DNA of 64,000 nt from Streptomyces cyaneus (lineage in GTDB: Bacteria > Actinomycetota > Actinomycetes > Streptomycetales > Streptomycetaceae), in assembly GCF_004028635.1 (NCBI RefSeq), contig NZ_RQJW01000003.1:62001-126000 (forward strand). Direction: 5' to 3'. Positions within the stretch are counted from its first letter, which is position 1; the number at the start of each line of letters is the position of its first letter. A program made the translations under genes and the position numbers. Shown here piece by piece: positions 53,746-63,116 of the stretch. The notes under the pieces are model-generated. The model was given only the letters and a program-made list of their open reading frames with translations, was not told where the DNA came from and searched no databases.

Positions 53746-54138
53746 TCAGGCCTGGTGGGAGCGGATCTGGAGACCGGGGCGGCGCTGATGGACCGTCAGG
53801 TAAGAAAGGCCGTCGTCCCCTGCCTCGAGGCTGCGGCGGCTGCCACGCGGGAGCCAGAGCAAGGCTCCTTCCGAGAGGTGCCCAATCCCGTCAGCGCCTG
53901 TCACGGTGCCCTCGCCGGCAACGACGAGGAGGAGCACATCGAGGTCCGGCTCGACGTGCGCGTCCACACACCCGCCCGGCGGGAGCTGGACGACATTCGC
54001 ATCCAGCTGCCGTCCCGCTTCGCTCAGCTTCCACGCGACCCCGGCGGACACCGGTGAGGCGGCGAGGCTGTTGATGTCATACAGCAAGCGCGGAACGGGC
54101 GTACGGTCCGGACCGGTTGCTTCGCCACACCCACCCAC
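53746..54138 (-). CDS. Cupin-domain protein
   Basis: 130 residues, single cupin barrel: LPPGGCVDAHVEPDLDVLLLVVAGEGTVTGADG followed by LSEGALLWLPRGSRRSLEA. Only one of the classic His pair is obvious (AHVEPDLD), so metal binding is uncertain. GTG 54138 is supported by GGGAGGAA seven bases upstream. Isolated gene between convergent neighbours; substrate unknown. Confidence 0.82.
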   Translation of the reverse strand: MGGCGEATGPDRTPVPRLLYDINSLAASPVSAGVAWKLSEAGRQLDANVVQLPPGGCVDAHVEPDLDVLLLVVAGEGTVTGADGIGHLSEGALLWLPRGSRRSLEAGDDGLSYLTVHQRRPGLQIRSHQA

Positions 54139-54662
54139 GTGCCGTTCCTCCCGGTTCCGAACTCACACCGATCATAGGGAAGCAGCACGGCACTGACCGA
54201 CATCTATCCCCGGCAGCCAAGTCCCAAATCCGTTCCGCCTTCCCGAGCCGCATGCCCGCCACCAGGCCTGTTGTCGAGCTTCCCGTGATCAAGAGAGGCG
54301 TCGGTCCGTCGCGGGACGCACGGTCACAGTCGGCGCGTGGCATCCGCCCGTTCGGGTGGGCGTATCAAGCGGCACCGGTACCGCCTCCATTCGGTCATTC
54401 TCTACCCGCCAGTAGACACGGACTGCCCTGAATGGAACGCTCGCTCCAGAGCGTGGGTGGTTCACACGCGTCGTGTCTTCCGTCGGCCCTCCCAGCTCGC
54501 CGGTGCGCCTCATGGGACGGCGCCGCCTGACCGCCCCGGGCCGGCCACATTCCCCGCAAGCCGCGTACCCCCGCACGAGCCACGTACCTCGCCCCGCGGG
54601 CAAGTCCTCGTAGCAACCAAGTCCTCGTACGCCCAGGTCCCTCCCCGAGAGGAGCGCATCGC
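54139..54662. other. Intergenic 524 bp, nothing recognised
   Basis: Contains the start regions of the cupin (minus) and the beta-helix protein (plus). No further gene or clear operator was identified. Confidence 0.5.
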
Positions 54663-55910
54663 ATGAGGGTCCGAGCCATCCCGGCAGCACTCGCAGCCAT
54701 CGCCCTCGCGACGGCAGCGCAGCTCGCCGCCCCCGCCGCATCCGCCGCAGCGCCCGCGACCGCCGGGCCGACGGAGTTCACCGTCGACACCACCTCCGAC
54801 GCGGTGGACGCCGACCCGTCGGACGGCCGTTGCCGTACCGCGTCGGGATCGTGCAGTCTGCGCGCCGCGGTGACGGCCGCCAGTTCCCGGCCGGGCAGCA
54901 CGATCACACTGCCTCCCGGCCGCTATCGGCTGACCATCCCGCCCGACCCCCGGCTCATCATCGGGTCTCATCCAGACCCCACCACAGGCGACTTGAACGT
55001 CGATGCGCCCACCACGATCAAGGGCTCCGGCGCGCGAACCACCGTCATCGACGCCAACTTCCTGGACCGGGTCTTCCGCCTGCGGGCTGACACGTACATG
55101 TCGGACGTGACGATCACGGGAGGACGGGCCAGGCAGCGCGAACTGCCCTTCACCGACACCGGTGGCGGCGGCATCGCCAACGAACAGCACCTGACGCTGC
55201 GCCGGGTCGCCGTGACCGGGAACTCCGCCGGCTACGGCGGCGGCATCTTCAACATCCCGGACTCCCACCTGGATCTCGTCGACAGCACGGTCAGCGGCAA
55301 CGCCGCGGGAGAAGCCGGGGGTATCAGATTCGACGACAGCGGCACCGTGACGAACTCGACGATCGCCGACAACCGGGTGACCGACCCCGGCGACCGACCC
55401 GGCAGCCTCGGCGGCTACGGCGGAGGCATCGACATTCGCGGCCTGGGAACCGTACAGATCCTCAACTCCACCATCACGGGCAACCGTTCCAGCGACGGCG
55501 GGGGCGGAATCAACATCGCGCCGGCCTACCTCGACAGCCTTCCGACACCCCTACCCGACATCGTCGATCTGCCTCTGGGGCACATGAGCCTTCGCAACTC
55601 CGTGGTCGCGGGCAACACCGTCGACGGCACGACCGCCGACTGCGAGAAGGCCTTCGCCACCATCACGTCACTGGGCCGCAACATCGACGGCGACGGCAGC
55701 TGCCGGCTGACCGCCGCGGGCGATCTGCCCCACCGGGACCCGCTGCTCGGACCGCTCGCGGACAACGGCGGCCCGACGGACACCGCGGCTCTGCTGCCGG
55801 GGAGCCCCGCCCTGGACGCGGCCGACGGCTGCCCTGCCACCGATCAACGCGGCATCGCCCGTCCTCAGGGCGCCGCTTGCGACATCGGCGCCTACGAGCA
55901 CACGCGATGA
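54663..55910 (+). CDS. Secreted right-handed beta-helix protein with CSLR motif
   Basis: 415 residues. Signal peptide (RAIPAALAAIALATAAQLAAPAASA). The N-terminal block FTVDTTSDAVDADPSDGRCRTASGSCSLRAAVTAAS is the CSLR-containing cap of many secreted beta-helix and choice-of-anchor proteins. It is followed by parallel beta-helix rungs rich in GGGI, NSTIT and SGNAAGEAGG turns. The end reads SPALDAADGCPATDQRGIARPQGAACDIGAYE, the usual closing motif. Probably an extracellular adhesin or carbohydrate-related protein. GAGGAG precedes the ATG. Confidence 0.88.
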   Translation: MRVRAIPAALAAIALATAAQLAAPAASAAAPATAGPTEFTVDTTSDAVDADPSDGRCRTASGSCSLRAAVTAASSRPGSTITLPPGRYRLTIPPDPRLIIGSHPDPTTGDLNVDAPTTIKGSGARTTVIDANFLDRVFRLRADTYMSDVTITGGRARQRELPFTDTGGGGIANEQHLTLRRVAVTGNSAGYGGGIFNIPDSHLDLVDSTVSGNAAGEAGGIRFDDSGTVTNSTIADNRVTDPGDRPGSLGGYGGGIDIRGLGTVQILNSTITGNRSSDGGGGINIAPAYLDSLPTPLPDIVDLPLGHMSLRNSVVAGNTVDGTTADCEKAFATITSLGRNIDGDGSCRLTAAGDLPHRDPLLGPLADNGGPTDTAALLPGSPALDAADGCPATDQRGIARPQGAACDIGAYEHTR

Positions 55911-55952
55911 CCGCCGCCCCAGGCCCCCGCCGGTACCAGGAGTGACGACTCG

Positions 55953-57614
55953 ATGAGATTCTCAAGCCTGCGCCACACCCTGACCCGTGGCGCGACCGCC
56001 GTCGCAGCCCTTCTGCTGCTGTTCACCACTCCCCCAGCCACGGCCCGCACCGACGCCGGCCACGACTCCCTCCTCGTGCGTACCGACCGCGGCTGGGTGC
56101 ACGGGGCAGTCGGCCGTGACGGCGGGCGGGTCTTCCAGGGGATACCGTTCGCCGCCCCGCCGACCGGTGCGCTGCGCTGGCATCCACCGCGACCCGCCGC
56201 ACGGTGGCCCGGCGTACGGAACGCCACCGCACCGGCTCACCCATGTCCCCAACTGCCGCTGACTCTGCTGCCCGGCGGTGGCCCCGTCCTGCCCGGCGAG
56301 TCCAACCGCACCGGCAGCACCACGGAGGACTGCCTTCACCTCAATGTCTGGACTCCCGCCCGCACTACCGGCCGGCCTCTCCCGGTGCTGGTCTGGCTGC
56401 ACGGCGGCGGCAACGCATACGGCGCGGGCAGCGACTACGACGGCGCCGCGCTCGCCGCACGTGGCGTGATCGTGGTGACCGTCAACTACCGCCTCGGAGC
56501 ACTGGGGTTCCTCGCCCACCCCACCCTGTCGGCCGAGAGCGCGGACCACGCCTCCGGCGACTACGGCCTGATGGACCAGCAGGCCGCGCTGCGCTGGGTA
56601 CGGAGCAATATCGGCGCGTTCGGCGGCGACCGGAACCGGGTGACGCTCGGCGGTCAGTCCGCCGGGTCGGCGGACACCTGCGCCCACATCGCCTCGCCGA
56701 CCGCGAAAGGCCTGTTCCACCGCGCCATCCAGCAGAGCGGAAGCTGTGCCTCGCACGGCGCGCTCACACCGCTCACGCTGGACGCTGCCGAGCGCAAGGG
56801 CAGCGGCTTCGCGGCCTCCGTGGGCTGCCCCGACCCGGCGACCGCGGGCGCCTGTCTGCGCGCCGTGCCGGTCACCGAGTTGATCCGCGCCGCCGGGACC
56901 GGGGCAGAACCCCTGTGGGGCCCGAACACCGGGCCGCTCATCCTGCCGCGTCCTCCGCGCACGGCATGGGCAGAGGGACGAGTCAACGCGGTTCCCACGC
57001 TGAGCGGCAACACCCACGACGAATACCGTTACTTCACCGCGCTGTACGTGGATCTGCTCGGTGGCGGCCCACTGACCCCCGCCTCGTACGCCGCCCTGAT
57101 CACGCTGCAGCACGGCGAGCGCGCGGGCGCTGTCCTCGACACGTACCCGGCCTCGGCACATCCCTCTCCCAACCTGGCGTACTCCGCCGTCGGCACGGAC
57201 CAGCGGTTCGCCTGCCCCGCACGGGCCGACAGCCGGCTGTACGGCACTCGGGCGCCGGTCTACGCCTACGAGTTCGCCGACCCGCAGGCGCCGGTGTTCA
57301 TCCCGGCACCGCACACGCCGCAGGGCGCCTTCCACGCCTCCGAACTGGCCTACCTCTTCCCCATGGACGCAGTGCCGCCCCTGACACCGGTCCAGCGCCG
57401 CCTGTCCGCAACGATGACCGCCTACTGGGCCCGGTTCGCCGCCACCGGCGACCCCAACGGGCCGGAAACCCCCGCCTGGCCCCGCTACACGGCTCACGCG
57501 GACCGGATCCAGGTGCTGGCGCCCGACCGGGTTGGCCCCACCACCGGGTTCGCGGTCGATCACCAATGCGCGTTCTGGCAGCCGCCTCCCACTTCCCGAA
57601 GGGCTGTGCGGTGA
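55953..57614 (+). CDS. Secreted type-B carboxylesterase
   Basis: 553 residues. Signal peptide (LRHTLTRGATAVAALLLLFTTPPATA). Oxyanion motif LHGGGNAYGAG, nucleophile GGQSAGS, acid in SGNTHDEYRYF and His in HASELAYLF: a complete Ser-Glu-His set. Also EDCLHLNVWTP. Hydrolyses esters outside the cell. AGGAGTG precedes ATG 55953, 42 bp after the beta-helix gene, so the two may be co-transcribed. Confidence 0.94.
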   Translation: MRFSSLRHTLTRGATAVAALLLLFTTPPATARTDAGHDSLLVRTDRGWVHGAVGRDGGRVFQGIPFAAPPTGALRWHPPRPAARWPGVRNATAPAHPCPQLPLTLLPGGGPVLPGESNRTGSTTEDCLHLNVWTPARTTGRPLPVLVWLHGGGNAYGAGSDYDGAALAARGVIVVTVNYRLGALGFLAHPTLSAESADHASGDYGLMDQQAALRWVRSNIGAFGGDRNRVTLGGQSAGSADTCAHIASPTAKGLFHRAIQQSGSCASHGALTPLTLDAAERKGSGFAASVGCPDPATAGACLRAVPVTELIRAAGTGAEPLWGPNTGPLILPRPPRTAWAEGRVNAVPTLSGNTHDEYRYFTALYVDLLGGGPLTPASYAALITLQHGERAGAVLDTYPASAHPSPNLAYSAVGTDQRFACPARADSRLYGTRAPVYAYEFADPQAPVFIPAPHTPQGAFHASELAYLFPMDAVPPLTPVQRRLSATMTAYWARFAATGDPNGPETPAWPRYTAHADRIQVLAPDRVGPTTGFAVDHQCAFWQPPPTSRRAVR

Positions 57615-57769
57615 CGTCGACATGGGCCCTCGTCCGGGAGGAGCACCGGCCACTGAGGCAAGGGCAGGACGCCCTGGTGGCCCTCCTCACCTCTCACGGG
57701 GCGGATCAGGTGAGCGCCGAACGCGCCCACAAACCACCCGAGCAGCCTCCGGGGGCAGGTACAGGGTCG

Positions 57770-58429
57770 TCATTCCCTGTTCGTGAGGGCGCGTGACTGG
57801 GCGTCCCCGCCCGGGACGCCCCGCACCGGCACGCCGTGGTGGGCCGCCAGTGCCAGCAACGCCACGCGCAACGGGCCGATCTCGAGGACAGCGCCCGCAT
57901 CGAACCAGCGGGCCACGGCCGTCCCGCTCGCCATTCTCAGCGTGAAGCGCGCCAGCTCGTCCGCCACCTCAGGGCGGTCACGCAACCCGAAGACGGCGCT
58001 CACCGATTCCTGTCCCCAGACCACCAGCGCGTCCCGGTACCGACGCACCTCGGCCACGGCCGCCGCACTGGCATCCTGCTGCACCATGCCCAGCCCCAAC
58101 AGCAGCCGCAGGCCGTGCTGATGACGCTGGAACGCATCCCCGACGTCGGCGAGGAAGGTGTCCAGGCGCTCGACGACGTCGGCGCCCCGCACCTCGGCCG
58201 GGGGCAGGGCCGCCAGCAGTGCGGTCCTGGCCCGCTCCAGCACCGCGACGTAGATCCCGTCCTTGCTGCCGAAGTGCCAGTAGAGGGAGCTGACCGGCAG
58301 CCCGCACGCGGTCGAGATCATCGAGATGGACGTCGCGGCGTAGCCGTGCCGCGCCATCAGTTCACCGGCAGTGTCGAGAATGGCGTCCCGCGACCGTGCG
58401 CCACGGTCCTGGGCCGGTGCCTCGGTCAT
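57770..58429 (-). CDS. TetR-family transcriptional regulator
   Basis: 219 residues. HTH at about 8-58 (RSRDAILDTAGELMARHGYAATSISMISTACGLPVSSLYWHFGSKDGIYVAVL) and an all-helical ligand domain. Convergent with the esterase gene. The start at 58429 is preferred over upstream in-frame starts because the HTH begins close to it. No palindrome was recognised in its promoter. Between the esterase stop and this gene, 57615-57769 holds no gene that I can support. Confidence 0.92.
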   Translation of the reverse strand: MTEAPAQDRGARSRDAILDTAGELMARHGYAATSISMISTACGLPVSSLYWHFGSKDGIYVAVLERARTALLAALPPAEVRGADVVERLDTFLADVGDAFQRHQHGLRLLLGLGMVQQDASAAAVAEVRRYRDALVVWGQESVSAVFGLRDRPEVADELARFTLRMASGTAVARWFDAGAVLEIGPLRVALLALAAHHGVPVRGVPGGDAQSRALTNRE

Positions 58430-58617
58430 ACGGCTGACTCTAGGGGAAACACAGGCCAACGCGCCCGCCGAACGATCGGCCCGCACGCCGGCTCGCTGAC
58501 GGGCCCACAAGAGGTTCGAGGGGATTTGGGCCCGGGCACCTCGCACTCGTGACACACAGCATTGTCGCCCTGGCGACCCTCTCGGCCACGTGGCAGTTCA
58601 GCAAGGCTGGTGGGTCC

Positions 58618-59638
58618 TAGCAGGACGCCCTCCGTGAGGACGTACGACGCCACGCGGCTCTGCAGGAAGACGTACGGCATCTCCACGCCGACGAAGCGGC
58701 GCCCGCGTTCCGAGTCGCCGCGGCCGAGGCCCGGGCCGCGGCCCTTGAGCCGATCAAGGACAGGGGGCGGCCGGCGGCATCGGAGTTCACGCTCGCCGCC
58801 CAGACCTCGTACGTCCTGCGGCATGCGGCCAAGCCGGAGAGCCTCGTGGGGGGACCGCTGCGCCCACGAAGACCTCGGGTATGACGTGCCCCACCGTCTG
58901 GCGGATCTCCAGGGCCGCTCACCGGAGTTGTACGGCCTGAATCCGGACGGGACATTGGAGGAGGGGGCCGGGTGGGGCGTATGGGGCATGACGTCGGCGG
59001 GGGGTGGCCTTCTCAGCGATCCTGACGGCCGCAGTCGCCGCCTGTGTCGTGCGCCCCCCGCAGCGGCGTCGCCCCGCGTCCCGGTCCCCACGCGTACCGC
59101 GGGACTTTGAGATCATTCCGCAGCCGGCGACGGCTCCGCCCGCCACACGTGGTGCGCAGCGCTTCCATCTCCTCGCCTTCACCGTGCTGCCGGCCCTGCC
59201 GTTGGGGCCGATGATTGCCACGAACAGCGAACAGTACGCCCAGGCGCAGGCGGCGCGGCGCGCGGTACACGTGTCCGCCGGGATCGCGGCCGGGGGACAG
59301 CGCACCGCGTCCCTGAGTGACGCGGCCCAGTTCGCGCCGGCAGCCGACATCCAGGCGGACGCCCGTGAACTCGCCGCACTCGATGCCCCGAGTCCCGAAG
59401 ACGCCCGGCACGAACGAGAGGTGGCGAAGGCCGAACGCGCCGTGGCCAGCCGACTGCGACGTATGGCCGAGCACATGGGACGGGCTCCCACCGACGCGGA
59501 CTCCATTGACCCGGCGACCGCGGCTGCCCTCAGCGCCGAGCCGGAGGACTGGTCGGCCATGCGACGTGAACAACACCGTCAAGTCGCCTGGCCGCACCGG
59601 ACGAATTCGCCACGCTCATCGCCGACTTCGTCGAATGA
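58618..59638 (+). pseudogene. Degenerate reading frames of unknown family
   Basis: Protein-like pieces in several frames: QDALREDVRRHAALQEDVRHLHADEAAPAFRVAAAEARAAALEPIKD near 58621-58765, GYDVPHRLADLQGRSPELYGLNPDG near 58880-58955, then from 59160 FHLLAFTVLPALPLGPMIATNSEQYAQAQAARRAVHVSAG with a hydrophobic helix, an acidic ADARELAALDAPSPEDARHEREVAKAERAV helix, and a phase change near 59585 into LAAPDEFATLIADFVE to stop 59638. Possibly one or two decayed genes; no family recognised. Confidence 0.4.
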
Positions 59639-59848
59639 CCACGCCAAGAAGCGCCTGACCGTGCAGTCCAAAGGGCCGCTTCGCCGCGCACGACGGTGTC
59701 GTGGGACTCTGGGACTGATCGCCTGCGGCGATCTTGCCGACCGGCGTCCACGGTGCCACAACCCCACCATGTGCGCAGTCTGCCGGGGAAGTCGCCAGGC
59801 CGCGAGGAAAGAACGAAAAACCAGACCACGGTCGGCCAGAACGGCGCT

Positions 59849-60391
59849 TCAGACGCGGGGCAGATGACGACTCAGGAGGGCCTGCAGTCGCTCCGCGTCC
59901 TGCGGAGAGCGCAGCCCGCGTTTGGGCAACACCTCCACGAGCAGGATGTTCGGATCGCGGCTGAGCAGCACCATGTGGTCACGGGTCTCGCGGTACCCGC
60001 GGAAGACGGACCAGCGCTGTACAAGCGTCGCGTGTGCGGTCTCGGCCGCGATCGACGTCTCGCTCACGGACGTGCGGTACTCGCCCTGCCAGGAGACTGT
60101 GCGCAGCGCGTGGTGGGCCTGGAGGTAGGGGATCGACCAGATCAGGGCGGCGCAGAAGAGGGCCGTCACCAATGACTGCGCGGAGCTTGCCGGTGTGGTC
60201 ACCACCAGCAAGGCTCCGGCCGCGAACAGCCCCGTCAAGCCCCACCGGACCAGGTGGAGGTGACGGCGGCGCTCCCGCAGCCGGATGCCCGCGAGGAAGT
60301 CGGCGCGCGTTGGCCGGTAGACCAGCTCGACCGTGTCCTGTCTTTCGTCCCGCCCCATGTCCACGACCATGAAACGGGATCGTACTGCCAT
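59849..60391 (-). CDS. YcxB-like membrane protein
   Basis: 180 residues. Two helices near 45-85 (RWGLTGLFAAGALLVVTTPA and LVTALFCAALIWSIPYLQAHHAL), then a strand-rich cytoplasmic C-terminal domain (SVSETSIAAETAHATLVQRWSVFRGYRETRDHMVLLSRDPNILLVEVLPKRGL) typical of YcxB-like proteins: tail Y/F..y.et.d.. ll...... lPKR. Function unknown. GGGAGG precedes the ATG. Confidence 0.85.
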   Translation of the reverse strand: MAVRSRFMVVDMGRDERQDTVELVYRPTRADFLAGIRLRERRRHLHLVRWGLTGLFAAGALLVVTTPASSAQSLVTALFCAALIWSIPYLQAHHALRTVSWQGEYRTSVSETSIAAETAHATLVQRWSVFRGYRETRDHMVLLSRDPNILLVEVLPKRGLRSPQDAERLQALLSRHLPRV

Positions 60392-60577
60392 GCCGCCTCC
60401 CGTGATCAGCTACGTCCCTTCGCCACCCCGAGACCAGGCCCACCCACCCCACCACGCTTGGCGTCGTACGCGGCCACGGCGCGGAGTTGCCTCAGCCGGT
60501 TGACGATGCGCTCAACTCCGCTGCGGCGCTTGCAGATCGAGGACGCACACAGCTTCAGGTTGGCCTATACCAAAGCC
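60392..60577. other. Divergent upstream region
   Basis: Holds the start region of the YcxB-like gene and leads into the plus-strand promoter at 60578. No gene seen. Confidence 0.5.
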
Positions 60578-60607
60578 TTGACAGAGCATTTCCATCACTT
60601 CTTAAAT
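60578..60607 (+). promoter_or_regulatory. Strong sigma-70-type promoter for the RICIN-ThuA pair
   Basis: TTGACA (60578-60583), 18-bp spacer, TTAAAT (60602-60607), in a conspicuously AT-rich pocket. The consensus -35 is exact; the -10 deviates at two positions. It would give a leader of about 225 nt before ATG 60840. No riboswitch or attenuator structure could be recognised in that leader. Confidence 0.6.
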
Positions 60608-60839
60608 CATGCAGTGAAATAAGCATCCAGAGGTAGAGCACACCGAGTTCGTCCGCGCGGTCAGAGTTCCGCAGGTGCCGCACACCTGTCCGCGTCTGTC
60701 ATGCGCAGACCAAGCCCTGTTCTGACCCATCGTCGACTTCAGGAGGTGTCAGCCGTCTCCACGCCCCAGACACCGGCTGACGCCTCGCCCTTCCCCCCTC
60801 ACCCCCCACTCATGCCGCTTCGCCGGCGCAGGAGAAGAC

Positions 60840-63116
60840 ATGCTCCAGCCCCCCGGACCAGCCATCAGAAGCCGCCAAAGGTCACCTCGGGCCCGCACCC
60901 GCGGCCCTTTGACCGCGGCCTTCCTCGCCGCCACCACGGCCGCCTCGCTCCTCAGCGCCGTCCAGCCCACGCACGCCGACACCGCCCGGGCCGTCACCGC
61001 ACAGACCGCCGCCCCGCCCCTTTCCGCCGCCGCCCTGCCCACCGGCTGGTCCACGGTGGTGAACAGCGGCAGCGGCAAGTGCCTGGACGCGCGAGCGGCC
61101 GGAACCGTCAACGGCACGGCGGTGCAGCAGTACGCCTGCAACAACAGCACCGCCCAGCAGTGGAGTTTCACACCGACCAGCGACGGCTTCGTGCGGATCG
61201 CCAACCGCAATGACGCCCAGCAGGTGGTGGACGTGAGCGACGTGTCCACGGCCGACAACGCGGCCGTACACCTGTGGACGTACGGCGGTGGCGGCAACCA
61301 GCAGTGGCAGGCCGTCGACGAGGGCGGCGGCGCTTATCACTTCGTCAACCGGCACAGTGGCAAATGCCTTGACGTTCCGTCCGCCTCGACAGCCGACAGT
61401 GTCCAGCTGGTGCAGTACACATGCAACGGTACGGCCGCCCAGCGCTTCCAGGTCGCACCGGTGAGCACCGCCCCGGGGGATGTTGACCTCGGTCCCAACG
61501 TGGTCGTCTTCGATCCCTCGATGCCCTCGTCCACGATCCAGAGCCGACTGGACTCGATCTTCCGGCAGCAGGAGACCAACCAGTTCGGCTCGCAGCGCTA
61601 CGCGGTGATGTTCAAGCCGGGCACGTACAGCAATGACGTCAACGTCGGCTTTTACACCCAGGTCCTGGGCCTGGGTCAGTCCCCCGACTCGGTCACCATC
61701 AACGGCGCCGTGCACGTGGAGGCGGACTGGTTCCCGCCGCAGAACGCCACCCAGAACTTCTGGCGGGGCGCGGAGAACCTCTCGGTGAACCCCACCGGCG
61801 GCACCGACCGGTGGGCGGTCTCCCAGGCGTCCGGGTACCGGCGCATGCACGTCCGCGGCAACCTTGAACTCAGCGACGGCGGCTGGTCCAGCGGCGGCTT
61901 CATGGCCGACACGAAGATCGACGGGCAGGTCCGCTCCGGCACGCAGCAGCAGTGGCTGACCCGCAATTCACAGCTCGGCAGCTGGAGCGGCTCCAACTGG
62001 AACATGGTCTTCGTCGGCAGCCAGGGCGTGCCGGGCAACACCTTCCCCAACCCGCCCTACACGACGGTCGACCAGACCCCGACGGTGCGCGAGAAGCCCT
62101 TCCTGTACGTCGACAACGCGGGCGCCTACCGGGTGTTCGTGCCCGCCCTGCGGAACAATTCCGCGGCCACCAGCTGGGCGAACGGGAACGCGCCAGGCGC
62201 CTCGCTCGGCATCGACCAGTTCTACGTCGTCAAGCCCGGCGCCACCGCCGCGCAGATCAACGCCGCCCTCGCCGACGGCAAGAACCTCCTGGTCACACCC
62301 GGCGTCTACCACCTCGACCAGACTCTGCGGGTGACCCGCCCCGACACCGTGGTCCTCGGACTCGGCCTGGCGACCTTCATCCCGGACAACGGCGTCACGG
62401 CCATGACGGTCGCAGACGTCGACGGGGTGAAGATCGCGGGCGTTCTCTTCGACGCCGGCACCTCCAACTCCCAGACGCTCGTGGAGATCGGACCGGCCGG
62501 CGCCGCCGCCTCCCACGCGGCGAACCCCACCTCCCTGCACGACGTGTACTTCCGCGTCGGCGGAGCAGCCGTGGGCAAGGCGACCACCAGCCTCGTCGTC
62601 AACAGCGACCATGTCATCGGCGACCACATGTGGATCTGGCGCGGCGACCACGGCAGCGGCATCGGCTGGAACACCAACACGGCCGACACCGGACTCGTCG
62701 TCAACGGCGACAACGTCACCATGTACGGCCTGTTCGTCGAGCACTACCAGAAGCACCAGACCATCTGGAACGGCAACGGCGGACGGACGTACTTCTACCA
62801 GAACGAGATGCCTTACGACCCGCCGAACCAAGCCGCCTGGATGAACGGCTCCACCCAGGGATACGCCGCCTACAAGGTCGCGAACTCCGTCACCAGCCAC
62901 CAGGCGTACGGGCTGGGCAGTTACTGCTTCTTCAACGCCGACCCGTCCGTCACCGCAGAGCGCGCCTTCGAGGTGCCGAACCACCCGGGCGTCCGCTTCC
63001 AGAACATGGTGACCGTCTCGCTCGGCGGGACCGGAACCATCCGGCACGTCATCAACGACCGGGGCGGACCCTCCAACTCGTCCACCAACGTGGCCAACCT
63101 GGTGAGCTACCCGTGA
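60840..63116 (+). CDS. Secreted RICIN (CBM13) and beta-helix protein
   Basis: 758 residues. Signal peptide (GPLTAAFLAATTAASLLSAVQPTHA). A ricin-type lectin trefoil covers about 70-205, with GKCLDARAAGTVNGTAVQQYACNNSTAQQW, a second subdomain to NQQW and a third GKCLDVPSAS...AQRF. The remaining 540 residues are a pectate-lyase/GH55-like parallel beta-helix (IQSRLDSIFRQQETNQFGSQRYAVMFKPGTYSNDV, GNLELSDGGWSSGGFMADTKIDG, INAALADGKNLLVTPGVYHLDQTLRV). Streptomyces homologues are usually annotated only by their lectin part. Probable polysaccharide-acting enzyme; no catalytic residues assigned. AGGAGAAG precedes the ATG; GTGA overlap with the ThuA gene. Confidence 0.88.
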   Translation: MLQPPGPAIRSRQRSPRARTRGPLTAAFLAATTAASLLSAVQPTHADTARAVTAQTAAPPLSAAALPTGWSTVVNSGSGKCLDARAAGTVNGTAVQQYACNNSTAQQWSFTPTSDGFVRIANRNDAQQVVDVSDVSTADNAAVHLWTYGGGGNQQWQAVDEGGGAYHFVNRHSGKCLDVPSASTADSVQLVQYTCNGTAAQRFQVAPVSTAPGDVDLGPNVVVFDPSMPSSTIQSRLDSIFRQQETNQFGSQRYAVMFKPGTYSNDVNVGFYTQVLGLGQSPDSVTINGAVHVEADWFPPQNATQNFWRGAENLSVNPTGGTDRWAVSQASGYRRMHVRGNLELSDGGWSSGGFMADTKIDGQVRSGTQQQWLTRNSQLGSWSGSNWNMVFVGSQGVPGNTFPNPPYTTVDQTPTVREKPFLYVDNAGAYRVFVPALRNNSAATSWANGNAPGASLGIDQFYVVKPGATAAQINAALADGKNLLVTPGVYHLDQTLRVTRPDTVVLGLGLATFIPDNGVTAMTVADVDGVKIAGVLFDAGTSNSQTLVEIGPAGAAASHAANPTSLHDVYFRVGGAAVGKATTSLVVNSDHVIGDHMWIWRGDHGSGIGWNTNTADTGLVVNGDNVTMYGLFVEHYQKHQTIWNGNGGRTYFYQNEMPYDPPNQAAWMNGSTQGYAAYKVANSVTSHQAYGLGSYCFFNADPSVTAERAFEVPNHPGVRFQNMVTVSLGGTGTIRHVINDRGGPSNSSTNVANLVSYP

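Noticed and set aside
54077..54343. Small minus-strand open frame upstream of the cupin gene
   Set aside because: It overlaps the cupin ribosome site and start, and its product has no recognisable features.
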